Counted from the stretch's first letter, positions 1-8,334 are shown. The stretch is 64,000 nt of DNA from Pseudomonas putida (GCF_001941965.1 NZ_MKZO01000004.1:62001-126000), one strand, 5' to 3'. A program made the numbers and translations. The notes: a model not told the origin generated them from the sequence alone.

Positions 1-374
1 AGGATCGCATCGATGCGCACATCCATCTCGACCATGCTGAAAGGCTTGGGCAGGTAATCGTCGGCGCCCTGGCTGAAACCGACGATGCGGTCCTGCTCGG
101 CACCCAGGGCCGACATCAGGATCACCGGCACGCGCTGGCGGCGGCGCAGTTCGGCGAGGGTCTCAAGGCCATTGCTGTCGGGCAGGAGGATATCCAGCAG
201 GACCAGGTCGAAGTCGCCTTCGCGCAACAGGTCCACCACGTCCTTCGCGTCGTTCCGCAGGGTCACGGCAAAGCCGCGCTGGCCCAGGTGGCTGTCGATA
301 TGGGCGGCCAGGAGCGGGTCGTCCTCGATGGCCAGGATGCGCACCGGGGCACGGGGGGATAAGGCGGGCTGCAT
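1..374 (-). CDS. Response regulator, receiver domain (5' part; runs off the window)
   Basis: The visible 124 residues form a CheY-like receiver domain of a two-component response regulator. The acidic pocket is Glu17-Asp18-Asp19, the phospho-acceptor is Asp61 in LVLLDILLPD, the switch Ser is near residue 89 and the conserved Lys is Lys111 in YLPKPF. The PKPF ending suggests an OmpR-type regulator, but the DNA-binding domain lies outside the window, so the subclass is inferred. The start is the ATG at 374. A Fur-box-like sequence lies just upstream at 385-405, identical over 15 bases to the site in front of the ECF sigma gene at 6667. An iron-linked role, for example control of siderophore uptake as for PfeR or PirR, is therefore plausible but not shown. 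Confidence 0.85.
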   Translation of the reverse strand, partial: MQPALSPRAPVRILAIEDDPLLAAHIDSHLGQRGFAVTLRNDAKDVVDLLREGDFDLVLLDILLPDSNGLETLAELRRRQRVPVILMSALGAEQDRIVGFSQGADDYLPKPFSMVEMDVRIDAI

Positions 375-384
375 GGGGCACCTT

Positions 385-405
385 GCGAATGAGAATGGTT
401 CTTTG
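385..405 (-). promoter_or_regulatory. Fur-box-like site upstream of the response regulator
   Basis: AATGAGAATGGTTCT (388-402) sits 14 bases upstream of the response-regulator ATG. The TGAGAAT half resembles a Fur half-site. The same 15-mer recurs at 6681-6695 before the ECF sigma gene. Assignment is by resemblance only. Confidence 0.5.
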
Positions 406-460
406 TCGTGCATTCTGACGAAAGATCGCGAAGATGCCCATCGTTGTTTGCAAGGCTTGC

Positions 461-546
461 GGGCCTCATCGCTGGCAACGCCAGCTCCCACAGGGTCCGC
501 ATGTACCGCGAAACCTGTGGGAGCCGGCGTTGCCGGCGATGAGGCC
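461..546. repeat. REP pair (inverted)
   Basis: Two inverted REP units face each other: gggcctcatcgctggcaacg... at 461-495 and its near reverse complement at about 514-546. This copy carries GGCAACGCCAG and GGCGTTGCCGG cores instead of the GGCAAGCCAG found at most other sites in the window. It is the largest recognisable element in the 333-base gene-free stretch 375-707, which also holds the Fur-like site and the hairpin at 653-685. Confidence 0.85.
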
Positions 547-652
547 ATCAGCAACACCACACTTCAAAAATTCCCTACACATCCTTCGGAAACGTCTGAT
601 GTTTTTCCCTGCATCAAGACCTCAGGGTGACAGGCTTCCACCCCACAAGCAC

Positions 653-685
653 CACCGCTTTTTCATTCCGGAAAAACAGGCGGTG
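653..685. promoter_or_regulatory. Inverted repeat in front of the leader ORF and PAAR gene
   Basis: CACCGC (653-658) pairs with GCGGTG (680-685), and inside it TTTTTC (659-664) pairs with GAAAAA (671-676), with a three-base CAG bulge. It lies just upstream of the AAGGAG ribosome-binding site at 695-700. It could be an operator or a leader-RNA hairpin. Confidence 0.4.
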
Positions 686-707
686 CCGATGAGCAAGGAG
701 CCGTGCC

Positions 708-806
708 ATGCAATCGACTACCCAGCGTTTCAACAATCAACACCTCTGCCTGGCGATCCGCGAATGCCGCTCGATCGATGTGCACCACGACAAGGCAGAG
801 GACTGA
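708..806 (+). CDS. Small ORF, 32 residues, ahead of the PAAR effector gene
   Basis: ATG at 708 follows a strong Shine-Dalgarno AAGGAG (695-700) with seven bases of spacing. It encodes 32 residues, MQSTTQRFNN at the N terminus and HDKAED at the end. The stop (804-806) lies three bases before the ATG of the PAAR gene at 810, whose own ribosome-binding site is weak, so the small ORF may serve to couple translation. The peptide has no signal sequence or membrane segment, and I do not recognise a family. It could be a leader peptide, a real small protein, or the remnant of a larger gene. Confidence 0.45.
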   Translation: MQSTTQRFNNQHLCLAIRECRSIDVHHDKAED

Positions 807-809
807 ACC

Positions 810-2234
810 ATGACCCGTTCTACATTCAACGGACTGAGCCAGGGCCTGCATGGCGACGAGACCACAACTGGCGCCATCTGCTACAGCAGCCTGCAAAACA
901 TGACCCAGGGCAATCGTGGCGTGCTGCGCGTCGGCGACAAAACCAGCGCCTGCCCGCGTTGCGGCCAGCAGGGCAGCATCACCGAAGGCTGGCAGGGATT
1001 CACCTGGTTTGGTGCAGCAACAGCGCTGCATGGTGCTGAAGTGCAATGTGGTTGCCCACCGGGCAGCAATCGCCTGATCGCCATGGACCCTCCGCCACGC
1101 TCTGCCCGGATGGCCAGTCCGGTTGCCACACCCGCCAGCGCCCGGGCAACGCCACCCACCTCGCCAGCTCCAACCACGTCGCCTGTTGCGCCAGCGGTGC
1201 CTTTCTCTTCGGAACAAGACAACCAGCCTGCCGAGCCCGGCTTCTACATCGTGCCCAAGTCCACCACTCGCCAGCAGTTGATCGCAGAACTGTTCGGCGA
1301 AGCGCCTGCGCCCGAGGTAATGCGCAAGTTCAACGGGCTCAATGGCAGTCTCGGCAATGACATCGTCAAAGCCGGGCAGATGGTGGTACTCGGTGATCCG
1401 CGCAAACACATGTGCATGCGGGAAGAAGCGCATTTGATGGAGGCCGCGGCAGAGGTGGCCGTGGCGCTGGCAGATCTGGAGCCGGACGATGCGGACTTCA
1501 TGGTCAAGTATCGGGGGGAGATTGCGGCGCTTCTCGGCGAAGTCTCGCTTTGGGCGGGGATTTCCGCAGCAGTGCTGGAAAAGCACATGCAGGATCTCAC
1601 TGACACTTTGATCCGATTAGAAAAACTTCATCAAGATACCCATCGCACTTACGGACACCTGCGAGTACCCGATTTCTTTGAGAAACGGAAAAAACTGCTT
1701 GAAGAGTTGGATAGTAAATTCTTCAAGTCAACTCGCGTGCGAGGTTTCACTTCGCTGGGGGATCATCCGAAGCTGAGAAAGTCCCTGAGTATCTCGACAA
1801 AGAGTCTTGTGCATCACTGGAGAAAAGCTGGTGGCCCGGGGGACATCCCTGGTTTCTCGCGATACGTAAAATCCATATCCAAAGCCGCAAAATATATGAA
1901 TACTGGCGGACTTATAGCTATTGGAATCGGTGGAGTATCTTCGGCTTTAGCGATTTGGGAGACATGCACTACAGCCAATGATGCCGCATGCAAAAAAGTC
2001 GCCATGAAAGAAGTTCCAAAATTCCTGATCTCATCGGGTAAAGGTTTTGTTGCTGGAAATATGGCAGCCAAACATAGCCTGAAAATATGCGGTGGCCGCA
2101 GCAGAAGCCCTACGGGATTCACGGCTTGCGTTGCAACTGTGGTTGGAGGGGCTTCCTTTGCAGGGGTAGCGATGGGTGAGCTCGCCGGGGAGTATTTAGG
2201 GGAGTCCGTGCATGATCACTTTCTCCGTGATTGA
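810..2234 (+). CDS. PAAR-domain protein with hydrophobic C-terminal region, probable type VI secretion effector
   Basis: 474 residues. Residues 1-90 look like a PAAR domain, which caps the VgrG spike of the type VI secretion system: it has the glycine-rich beginning, GDKTSACPRCG with Cys48 and Cys51, and QCGC with Cys80 and Cys82 as further zinc candidates. Residues 92-142 are a Pro/Ala/Ser-rich linker. Residues 144-196 (FYIVPKSTT to MVVLGDP) resemble a LysM-like fold. The rest is charged and helical, ending in two glycine-rich hydrophobic stretches near 366-383 and 438-457, as in membrane-acting toxins. The C-terminal part is clearly AT-richer than the N-terminal part, as expected of a swapped toxin module. 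The next gene overlaps by 23 bases and encodes a small membrane protein, the likely immunity partner. No other type VI gene lies nearby. Pore formation is inference; a nuclease or other toxin is not excluded. Confidence 0.72.
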   Translation: MTRSTFNGLSQGLHGDETTTGAICYSSLQNMTQGNRGVLRVGDKTSACPRCGQQGSITEGWQGFTWFGAATALHGAEVQCGCPPGSNRLIAMDPPPRSARMASPVATPASARATPPTSPAPTTSPVAPAVPFSSEQDNQPAEPGFYIVPKSTTRQQLIAELFGEAPAPEVMRKFNGLNGSLGNDIVKAGQMVVLGDPRKHMCMREEAHLMEAAAEVAVALADLEPDDADFMVKYRGEIAALLGEVSLWAGISAAVLEKHMQDLTDTLIRLEKLHQDTHRTYGHLRVPDFFEKRKKLLEELDSKFFKSTRVRGFTSLGDHPKLRKSLSISTKSLVHHWRKAGGPGDIPGFSRYVKSISKAAKYMNTGGLIAIGIGGVSSALAIWETCTTANDAACKKVAMKEVPKFLISSGKGFVAGNMAAKHSLKICGGRSRSPTGFTACVATVVGGASFAGVAMGELAGEYLGESVHDHFLRD

Positions 2235-2622
2235 CATGAGTACATGGTCAAAAGGTATGTGGCTTTGCATCATAGGCTTCGGCGTCGTCATGCTTATTGC
2301 AGCCTTTCGACTCACAAAAAAATTGGAAGAACTGCATCATAAAAAACTATTCAAGGAAATGAAAAATAGCAATTACATCAAAATCATAGAACATCAGCTA
2401 GAGATCTCAACCAAGCGCAAAAGAAAGAGCATACGAAATGCTCTGAACCATATACTGAATTTCCCAGAACCATTCTTTGGAGATGGCCGCATCTGTAAAG
2501 AGGACATGAATAAAATACAACCCCTCATGGACGAATGGGTAAAAACGAACCGACTCATCCTGGCATTTCCACTTGCTTGGATAATCGCATTCACCGTGGC
2601 CATGAAAATATACACAGACTAA
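2212..2622 (+). CDS. Two-helix membrane protein, probable immunity protein to the PAAR effector
   Basis: 136 residues, with no family I recognise. A hydrophobic segment lies near residues 16-32 (MWLCIIGFGVVMLIAAF) and another near 114-131 (LILAFPLAWIIAFTVAM), separated by a Lys-rich, AT-rich soluble stretch. The ATG at 2212 is chosen because GGGGAG stands seven bases before it inside the effector gene; a second ATG at 2236 has no ribosome-binding site. The 23-base overlap with the effector, the matching base composition and the inner-membrane topology fit an immunity protein against a membrane-targeting toxin. That role is inferred from position only. Confidence 0.6.
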   Translation: MITFSVIDMSTWSKGMWLCIIGFGVVMLIAAFRLTKKLEELHHKKLFKEMKNSNYIKIIEHQLEISTKRKRKSIRNALNHILNFPEPFFGDGRICKEDMNKIQPLMDEWVKTNRLILAFPLAWIIAFTVAMKIYTD

Positions 2623-2632
2623 CGTGTACTCA

Positions 2633-2653
2633 CCCCCTCGTCTCACGAGGGGG
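2633..2653. terminator. Hairpin between convergent immunity and receptor genes
   Basis: CCCCCTCG (2633-2640) and CGAGGGGG (2646-2653) form an 8-bp stem with a TCTCA loop, between the stops at 2622 and 2663. It lacks a long T run on either side, so termination is plausible but weakly supported. Confidence 0.5.
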
Positions 2654-2662
2654 CTACACCGA

Positions 2663-5146
2663 TCAAAACTCCCACTTACTCGTCACCATGAAATTCCGCG
2701 GTTCCCCATAGCTCCCGCTATAGAAATTCTCATCCAGCGAGCTCACATACTTCTCATCGAACAGGTTGTTCACCGTCGCCGTCGCCGACCATTGCGGCGT
2801 CAGCTGATACCGCGCCATCAATCCCACCGTCGCATAGTCATCCTGCTGGTAGGTCGAGGCCGATGGCAGCATCCAGCTTTCCGAGGTGAAGTGGATGCTG
2901 CTCTGCCAGTTGACCCCGCCACCGATGGTCAGGCGCTCCAGCGCGCCCGGCAGGCGGTAGGTGGTCCAGAGCTTGAAGATATCCAGTGGGACGATGCTCT
3001 TGATCCGCTCGCCCTCACTGTCCTCGACCCGCGAGTGGCTGTAGCTGGCGTCGATATTCCAGCCCGGCAGCACCTCGCCACTGATCTCCAGGTCGATCCC
3101 CCGGGTCGTGGTTTTCTTCGCCACGTAGGCGGTGTCGTAGTCGGTGCCGATGATGATGCCGTCGGCGACGTTGTCGTTCTCCAGCTTGACCTCGAACAGG
3201 GCGATGGCGGTGTTCAAGCGGCCATCGAAGTATTCGCCCTTGAGCCCGATCTCGTAGTTGTCGCCTTCACGGGGATCCAGCAGCTTACCGTTGCGGTCCT
3301 TGTAGGTCTGCGGCTTGAAGATGCTGGTGTAGCTGGCGTAGACCGAGTGGTTGTCGTCGAGATCGTAGACCACGCCGGCATAGGGCGTGACTTCCCCGCT
3401 GACCCGCACCGCGTCGTCGGTGTCGAGATAGACCATGGCCGGGACGTTGTAGTGGTAGCTGGCGCGGTACTTGTAGTTGCTGACCCGCGCACCGAGGATC
3501 ACCGAGAGATCATCGGTGGGCTTGAGCCGGCTGGCGAGGTACGCGCCGTTCTGGCTTTGCTCGAGGTTGTCGTCTTCTCGGTTGAGGGTGTAGGTCGGCC
3601 GCGGGCCGTAGTTGTCCCAGGTCCAGATATTCACCGGCTTGCCGCTGACCAGGTTGTCGCTGCCACCCGAGGCGGTGAGGTTGCCGAAGCCGTTGCGACG
3701 GTTTTCGTACTCCTGATAGTTGAAGCCCATCACCAGCTCATGCTCGCGGCCAAAGGCCTGGAACGGGCCGGAAAGCATCAGGTCGAGGCCCTTCTGGCGC
3801 TGCCAGTTCTCGCCCTTGGTGGCGGTGTATTTCAGGCCGCTTCCGGTGGCCGGGTCGACGAAGCCGGTGGAGGTGCCGGCGATCACCGAGTCGTAGTCGC
3901 GGGTGCCGTAGAGGTAGCTGGTGGACAGCTTCAGGCTCCAGTCGTTGGCGAACTTCTGTTCGAGGGAGGCGAAGCTGTTGGTGATCTGCTGGCGGTTGCT
4001 GCTGTCGCGGCTGGCCGGGTTGTCCGAGCGCGAAGTGTGCAGCTTGTTGCCGTAGCGGTCGAGCACTGGCAAGCCAGTGGTGGAGAAGCCGCGCGGGTCG
4101 TTGTTCAGGTAGTCGAAGCCGACGGTGAGCAGCGTGCTGTCGCTCAGGTCGAATTCGCTGATGCCGTAGACCACGGTCTTTTCCTGCTGCAGGTGGTCGG
4201 TGAAGCTGTTGCCCTGCTGGTACACCGCCACCGCCCTGCCCCGCACATTACCGGTCTCGGTCAGCGGACCGGAGACATCCACCTCGCCACGATACAGGTC
4301 CCACGAACCCAGGCCGCCACTGACGTAGCCCTTGAAGGTATCGGTGGGACGCTTGCGCACCAGGTTGACGGTGCCGGACGGATCTCCCGCGCCGCTGAGC
4401 AGACCGGTAGCACCGCGCACCACTTCGACCCGGTCGTAGATCGCCATGTCCGCCAGGGCGTGGGGCAATGCCTGGCTGAAGGCGAAGGACGTGGTGGGCA
4501 TGCCGTCGAACTGGTAGTTGTCGATGGCCAGGCCACGGGAGAACACATAGAGGCGGTCGCTGCCGGGGCTTTGCACGTTGATGCCCGGCGCCTGTTCCAG
4601 GACCTGGCCGATGCTGCGCAGGTTTTGGTCGTCGATGCGCTGGCGGGTGAGGACGCTGACCGATTGCGGGGTTTCCCGCAGGCTCAGGTTCAGTTTGGTC
4701 GCGGTGTTGGTCGCTCCAGTGGTGTAGGAACCCGTGCCCTCGGTGGTGCTCCCCAGCCCCGTTCCGGTGATGCTCGTGGCGCCCAGTTCCAGGGTGTCGC
4801 CGGACTGCGGCACGGCGATCAGCACGTAGCCGTCCGGGCTGGACTGCGCTTGCAGCCCCTGGCCGTGGAGCAGCGCGGTGAAGCCTTCCAGCACGCCGAA
4901 ACTGCCCTGCAAACCGGCGCTGCGCTTGTCCGCGACCTGCTCGGCATTGAAGGAGATCGCCACCCCGGCCTCGCGGGCATAGCGGCTGAGCACGTCGCCC
5001 AGCGCGCCGGCGGGGATGTCGTAGCGTTGCAGTTGTTGCTGGGCCTGAGCGGGCAGCGCGACAAGCAGTGGCGCGCCGACGACAGCGACATGAATGGCCA
5101 GCGCCAGGGCGCTGCCGGCGGTGCGGGGGCGTAGCGAAACAGACAT
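2663..5146 (-). CDS. TonB-dependent siderophore receptor with N-terminal signalling domain (FpvA-type)
   Basis: 827 residues. The ATG at 5146 is followed by a signal peptide ending near LLVALPAQA. Next comes an STN domain (RYDIPAGALGDVLSRYA to DGYVLI), the periplasmic part that contacts a FecR-type anti-sigma. Then come the plug (TPQSVSVLTRQRIDDQN, VEVVRGATGLLSGAGDPSG) and a beta-barrel ending in the aromatic KWEF. The receptor would import a ferric siderophore across the outer membrane and report its binding inward. It lies 67 bases downstream of the FecR gene at 5214-6158 and the ECF sigma gene at 6155-6667, so the three form one signalling unit. The plug wording is typical of FpvA/FoxA/FiuA-like receptors; the siderophore cannot be told from sequence. 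GAGG about ten bases upstream supports the start. Confidence 0.93.
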   Translation of the reverse strand: MSVSLRPRTAGSALALAIHVAVVGAPLLVALPAQAQQQLQRYDIPAGALGDVLSRYAREAGVAISFNAEQVADKRSAGLQGSFGVLEGFTALLHGQGLQAQSSPDGYVLIAVPQSGDTLELGATSITGTGLGSTTEGTGSYTTGATNTATKLNLSLRETPQSVSVLTRQRIDDQNLRSIGQVLEQAPGINVQSPGSDRLYVFSRGLAIDNYQFDGMPTTSFAFSQALPHALADMAIYDRVEVVRGATGLLSGAGDPSGTVNLVRKRPTDTFKGYVSGGLGSWDLYRGEVDVSGPLTETGNVRGRAVAVYQQGNSFTDHLQQEKTVVYGISEFDLSDSTLLTVGFDYLNNDPRGFSTTGLPVLDRYGNKLHTSRSDNPASRDSSNRQQITNSFASLEQKFANDWSLKLSTSYLYGTRDYDSVIAGTSTGFVDPATGSGLKYTATKGENWQRQKGLDLMLSGPFQAFGREHELVMGFNYQEYENRRNGFGNLTASGGSDNLVSGKPVNIWTWDNYGPRPTYTLNREDDNLEQSQNGAYLASRLKPTDDLSVILGARVSNYKYRASYHYNVPAMVYLDTDDAVRVSGEVTPYAGVVYDLDDNHSVYASYTSIFKPQTYKDRNGKLLDPREGDNYEIGLKGEYFDGRLNTAIALFEVKLENDNVADGIIIGTDYDTAYVAKKTTTRGIDLEISGEVLPGWNIDASYSHSRVEDSEGERIKSIVPLDIFKLWTTYRLPGALERLTIGGGVNWQSSIHFTSESWMLPSASTYQQDDYATVGLMARYQLTPQWSATATVNNLFDEKYVSSLDENFYSGSYGEPRNFMVTSKWEF

Positions 5147-5213
5147 CTTCCATGGTCCTCGTTGGGTGTTGGCTAGTACAAGGACGCACGGCTGCCGGGA
5201 AGTGGAAAAAGAA

Positions 5214-6158
5214 TTACTGCTGCGGACGAATACGGGTGACCCACGGCGTGTAGTGCACCACCTCGATCGGCAGGCTGCGCGCCAGCAAGCGCAAGGCCCG
5301 CTCGCTGTCGTCGGCAGGCAGCACCGCCGAGACCTTGAGCCCGGCCAGGGCCTTGGCGTCATAGCTGAGATAGCCGCGATGATGCCGCGCCAGACGCTCC
5401 AGCACTTCGTTCAGCGGCTGCTCGCGGATCAACAGTTGATGCTGGGTCCACGCCTGCTCCAGCCCGACACCATCCACCGGTTGCGGTGGCTGGATACCCC
5501 GAGCATCGAACTGCACCTGCTGACCCGCACCGACGTTGACGCGGTCACCGCCACTGCTCACCTGGGTAGTGGATTCGATCATCGCCAGACGCGTCGAATC
5601 CCCCAGCCGCTCAACCACGAAGCGCGTACCGAGGGCACGCACGCTGCCGTGCTCGGTGACGACGATGAAGGGCCGAGCGGGATCCTTGGCCACATCCACC
5701 AGGATCTCGCCGCCGAGCAGGCGCAGGGTGCGGGTCCCGGTATCGAACTGCAGGTCCACCGCCGAACGCCCGTCCAGCTGGATGCGGCTGCCATCCGGCA
5801 ATTGCTGGCTGCTCCATTCGCCGACACCGGTATGAATATCCGCCAACAGATAGCCCGACGGAAACTGCTGCAAGGCCAGCCCCGCCGGCAGCGCCAGCAC
5901 CACCGCGACAGCCAGCGCCTTGAGCCCGAGTCGCCCTGTCGAACGCGCCGTCACACTGCCCAGTGCCGCCCGCACGGGCGCTCTCGGCAACTCGCGCAAC
6001 GGTGCCAGGCTGCCCTGCAACGCCTGCACTGCCTGGACATGGGCAGGATCGCTATTGAGCCAGGCACGAAAGGCCTCCTGCTCCGCCGCGTCCGGCTCAT
6101 CATCCATGCGCACCAACCATTGCGCCGCCTGGTGCAGCACTGCCGAGGACACGTTCAC
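5214..6158 (-). CDS. FecR-family anti-sigma factor
   Basis: 314 residues from a GTG at 6158. That start is chosen because GGGAGG precedes it by six bases and because GTGA overlaps the stop of the sigma gene. The N-terminal cytoplasmic part (AAQWLVRMDD ... FRAWLNSDPAH) is the sigma-binding region typical of the family. A single hydrophobic segment (GLKALAVAVVLALPAGLAL) lies near residues 78-97, followed by the periplasmic FecR domain (QQLPDGSRIQLDGRSAVDL, RPFIVVTEHGSVRALGTRF) and a C-terminal receptor-contact region. It would hold the sigma factor inactive until the receptor at 2663-5146 signals siderophore binding, probably through regulated proteolysis as known for the family. A longer ATG start at 6182 is possible but lies inside the sigma gene and lacks such a good ribosome-binding site. 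Confidence 0.93.
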   Translation of the reverse strand: MNVSSAVLHQAAQWLVRMDDEPDAAEQEAFRAWLNSDPAHVQAVQALQGSLAPLRELPRAPVRAALGSVTARSTGRLGLKALAVAVVLALPAGLALQQFPSGYLLADIHTGVGEWSSQQLPDGSRIQLDGRSAVDLQFDTGTRTLRLLGGEILVDVAKDPARPFIVVTEHGSVRALGTRFVVERLGDSTRLAMIESTTQVSSGGDRVNVGAGQQVQFDARGIQPPQPVDGVGLEQAWTQHQLLIREQPLNEVLERLARHHRGYLSYDAKALAGLKVSAVLPADDSERALRLLARSLPIEVVHYTPWVTRIRPQQ

Positions 6159-6667
6159 AGACCGCCTCCCGCCGCATGACATTGCAACAGAGCCTGGACC
6201 AGATCGTTCTGCACGGTCTTGGTGGAGACATTCAGTTGCGCGGCGATCTCGGCATGGCTCAAACCATCGAGATGGCGCAGGACAAACACCTGGCGCATGC
6301 GCGGTGCCATGACGGCCAGCGCCCGGGCGATATGTTCCAGGGCCTGCACCGCGGCCATCACCTGCTCGGCGGAAGGCGCCTGCTCCAGATGCTCGGCATG
6401 TCGCGCCAGCTCCTCGCGGTAGGCCTGCTCGAGCTTCTGCCGCCGCCCGCGATCCATCAGCAGACGCCGTGCGACCGTGGCGAGAAAGGCGCGGGGTTCG
6501 TTCGGGGCGACGTAGGAGCCGGTGCTGAGCAGGCGAATGAAAGTGTCTTGGGCCATGTCCGCGGCGTTATGCGGACAGTCCAGGCGTCGTCGCAGCCAGA
6601 CCAGCAACCAACCGTGATAGCCCTTGTACAACGCATCGAGACTGTCAGCTGGCGGAGTGGCTTTCAT
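6155..6667 (-). CDS. ECF RNA polymerase sigma factor, FecI-like (iron starvation)
   Basis: 170 residues from the ATG at 6667. Region 2 is visible as LYKGYHGWLLVWLRRRL and the NAADMAQDTFIRLL helix; region 4 as LDGLSHAEIAAQLNVSTKTVQNDL carries the helix-turn-helix that reads the -35 element. It should direct transcription of the receptor gene downstream when the FecR protein releases it. A Fur-box-like site 14 bases upstream of the start (6681-6695) suggests repression by iron. In-frame codons upstream would add 21 residues with no family resemblance, so the shorter start is preferred. Confidence 0.92.
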   Translation of the reverse strand: MKATPPADSLDALYKGYHGWLLVWLRRRLDCPHNAADMAQDTFIRLLSTGSYVAPNEPRAFLATVARRLLMDRGRRQKLEQAYREELARHAEHLEQAPSAEQVMAAVQALEHIARALAVMAPRMRQVFVLRHLDGLSHAEIAAQLNVSTKTVQNDLVQALLQCHAAGGGL

Positions 6668-6678
6668 GGCGGCAACTA

Positions 6679-6699
6679 CAAATGAGAATGGTTCTATCT
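6679..6699 (-). promoter_or_regulatory. Fur-box-like site upstream of the ECF sigma gene
   Basis: AATGAGAATGGTTCT (6681-6695) lies directly upstream of the sigma start, the usual place for Fur control of FecI-type genes, and is identical to 388-402. Confidence 0.6.
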
Positions 6700-6730
6700 T
6701 ATGTTCTCGACACAGAAGGTTGCAATCCAC

Positions 6731-7339
6731 TCACTTCACACTGGCGAACAGCACCGTCACACCCAGCCCCAGCAACGCCATGCCAATCACCTGATCCACC
6801 AAGCGCTGGCGATCGATCATCACCCGCCGCAACGGCGCACTGGAAAAGCACAGCGCCACCAGGCTGAACCACACCCAGTGAGCCACCGACATGAACAGCC
6901 CGTACGCGAACTGCCGGGCCAGCGAGCTGTCCGGGCCGACCACCTGGGTGTAGGCGCTGACCACGAACAGCAGGGTCTTGGGGTTGAGGGCATTGGTGAG
7001 GAAACCCGATAGGAACGTGCCCCTCGCCTTGCTCCCGCTCTGCCCTTCCAGCGACAGCCGGCTGGTGTTGGTCAGCGAGCTGTAGCCGAGGTAGATCAGG
7101 TAGCCGGCGCCCAGCACCTTCATCGCCAGGAACAGCGTCGGCGAGTGCTGCACCAGCAGGGAAACCCCGAGCACGGTATAGAGCACATGCACCTGCACAC
7201 CGCAGGCGATGCCCAGGGCCGCAGACAGTCCGCTACGCCGGCCGAAGGCGTAACTGGCCCGGGTGACCATGGCGAAATCCGGACCGGGGCTGATGACGGC
7301 CAGCACGGTGAAAAGGGCGACGGCGATGAGTTCGTTCAC
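6731..7339 (-). CDS. LysE/RhtB-family amino-acid exporter
   Basis: 202 residues, a standard length for the family. The N terminus has the hallmark AVISPGPDFAMVTR, followed by about six hydrophobic segments, including ALGIACGVQVHVLYTVLGVS and a C-terminal QVIGMALLGLGVTVLFASV. Members export amino acids or related metabolites across the inner membrane; the substrate cannot be read here. The gene is transcribed away from a LysR-type regulator starting at 7471, with a 131-base shared promoter region, so that regulator probably controls it. Confidence 0.9.
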   Translation of the reverse strand: MNELIAVALFTVLAVISPGPDFAMVTRASYAFGRRSGLSAALGIACGVQVHVLYTVLGVSLLVQHSPTLFLAMKVLGAGYLIYLGYSSLTNTSRLSLEGQSGSKARGTFLSGFLTNALNPKTLLFVVSAYTQVVGPDSSLARQFAYGLFMSVAHWVWFSLVALCFSSAPLRRVMIDRQRLVDQVIGMALLGLGVTVLFASVK

Positions 7340-7470
7340 ACGGGCTTTCCTTGTTTTCGATAAGCGATGAAATAACGCAGATGGGTTACATGCTTGCCAT
7401 TATCGAAAGCCTTACCGCTTCGAAAAAAGCGATTTATAGTGCGACAAATCCGCTAGTTTTCCTCACCGAT

Positions 7471-8334
7471 ATGAAACTGCCCGCCCTCACCGCCTTCCGC
7501 TATTTCGACATGGCCGCCCGCACCGAAAGCTTCGTCCGCGCCGCTGAACTGCTGCACGTCACCCATGGCGCCGTCAGCCGCCAGGTGCGCCTGCTGGAAG
7601 CCTCGCTTGGGGTGGAGCTGTTCGAGCGGCGTAACCGCGCGATCTTTCTGACGGCTGCCGGGCGCACGTTGCTGGGCACCACCCAGTCGATCTTCGAACA
7701 ACTGGAAGGCACGGTGTCGCGGCTGCAGCAGCACACCCGGGAAAACGTCCTGGTGCTGTCCTGCGAACCGACCCTGGCGATGAAATGGCTAATTCCGCGA
7801 CTGGCGGATTTCCAGGCACGGCATGCGGATATCCAGGTGCATCTGATGACGGCAGGGGGACCGGTGGATTTCGTGCGCAACGGGGTCGATCTGGCGCTGC
7901 GGCGGGATGATTTTCAGTGGGAGGACGGGCTGCATGTGCAGAAGATCTGTGATGAGTGGGTCGGGCCGGTGGCGAGTCCCAACCTGCAGTTGCCGAGCAG
8001 AGGTTTCGCCGGCCAGCGCCTGCTGCACAGTGCCACCCGGCCGGAGGCCTGGGCGACCTGGCTGCGCTTGAACAGGAAGACGGCCCGGGGTGTCGAGCGG
8101 GCGGATTACGAGCATTTCTATCTGTGTATCCAGGCAGCGGTGGCGGGGCTCGGGGTGGCAATGGCGTCGCGGTTGATGGTGGGCGATGAACTGGCGAGCG
8201 GGCAGTTGGTGGCGCCTCATGGGTTTGTGCGGGATGGGTCGGCTTATGTGCTGTTGTGTCCGCAGGTGCTGGCGGAGACGGAGAAGGTTCAGCGCTTCAC
8301 TGAATGGGTGATGGAGCAGGCGGAACCTCGCTAG
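7471..8334 (+). CDS. LysR-family transcriptional regulator (GcvA-like)
   Basis: 287 residues from ATG 7471. Residues 1-60 form the winged helix-turn-helix (ALTAFRYFDMAARTESFVRAAELL, HVTHGAVSRQVRLLEASLGVELF), followed by a periplasmic-binding-protein-like effector domain (VLSCEPTLAMKWLIPRLADF, AVAGLGVAMASR). The wording is close to the GcvA subgroup. An upstream in-frame extension to 7351 is rejected because it runs through the promoter region shared with the divergent exporter gene. The exporter is the obvious candidate target. Confidence 0.92.
   Translation: MKLPALTAFRYFDMAARTESFVRAAELLHVTHGAVSRQVRLLEASLGVELFERRNRAIFLTAAGRTLLGTTQSIFEQLEGTVSRLQQHTRENVLVLSCEPTLAMKWLIPRLADFQARHADIQVHLMTAGGPVDFVRNGVDLALRRDDFQWEDGLHVQKICDEWVGPVASPNLQLPSRGFAGQRLLHSATRPEAWATWLRLNRKTARGVERADYEHFYLCIQAAVAGLGVAMASRLMVGDELASGQLVAPHGFVRDGSAYVLLCPQVLAETEKVQRFTEWVMEQAEPR

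Noticed and set aside
2624..5134. 836-residue open frame on the plus strand
   Set aside because: It is antisense to the TonB receptor and reads as Val/Ala/Gly/Arg-rich low-complexity sequence with no domain, a common shadow in GC-rich genes.
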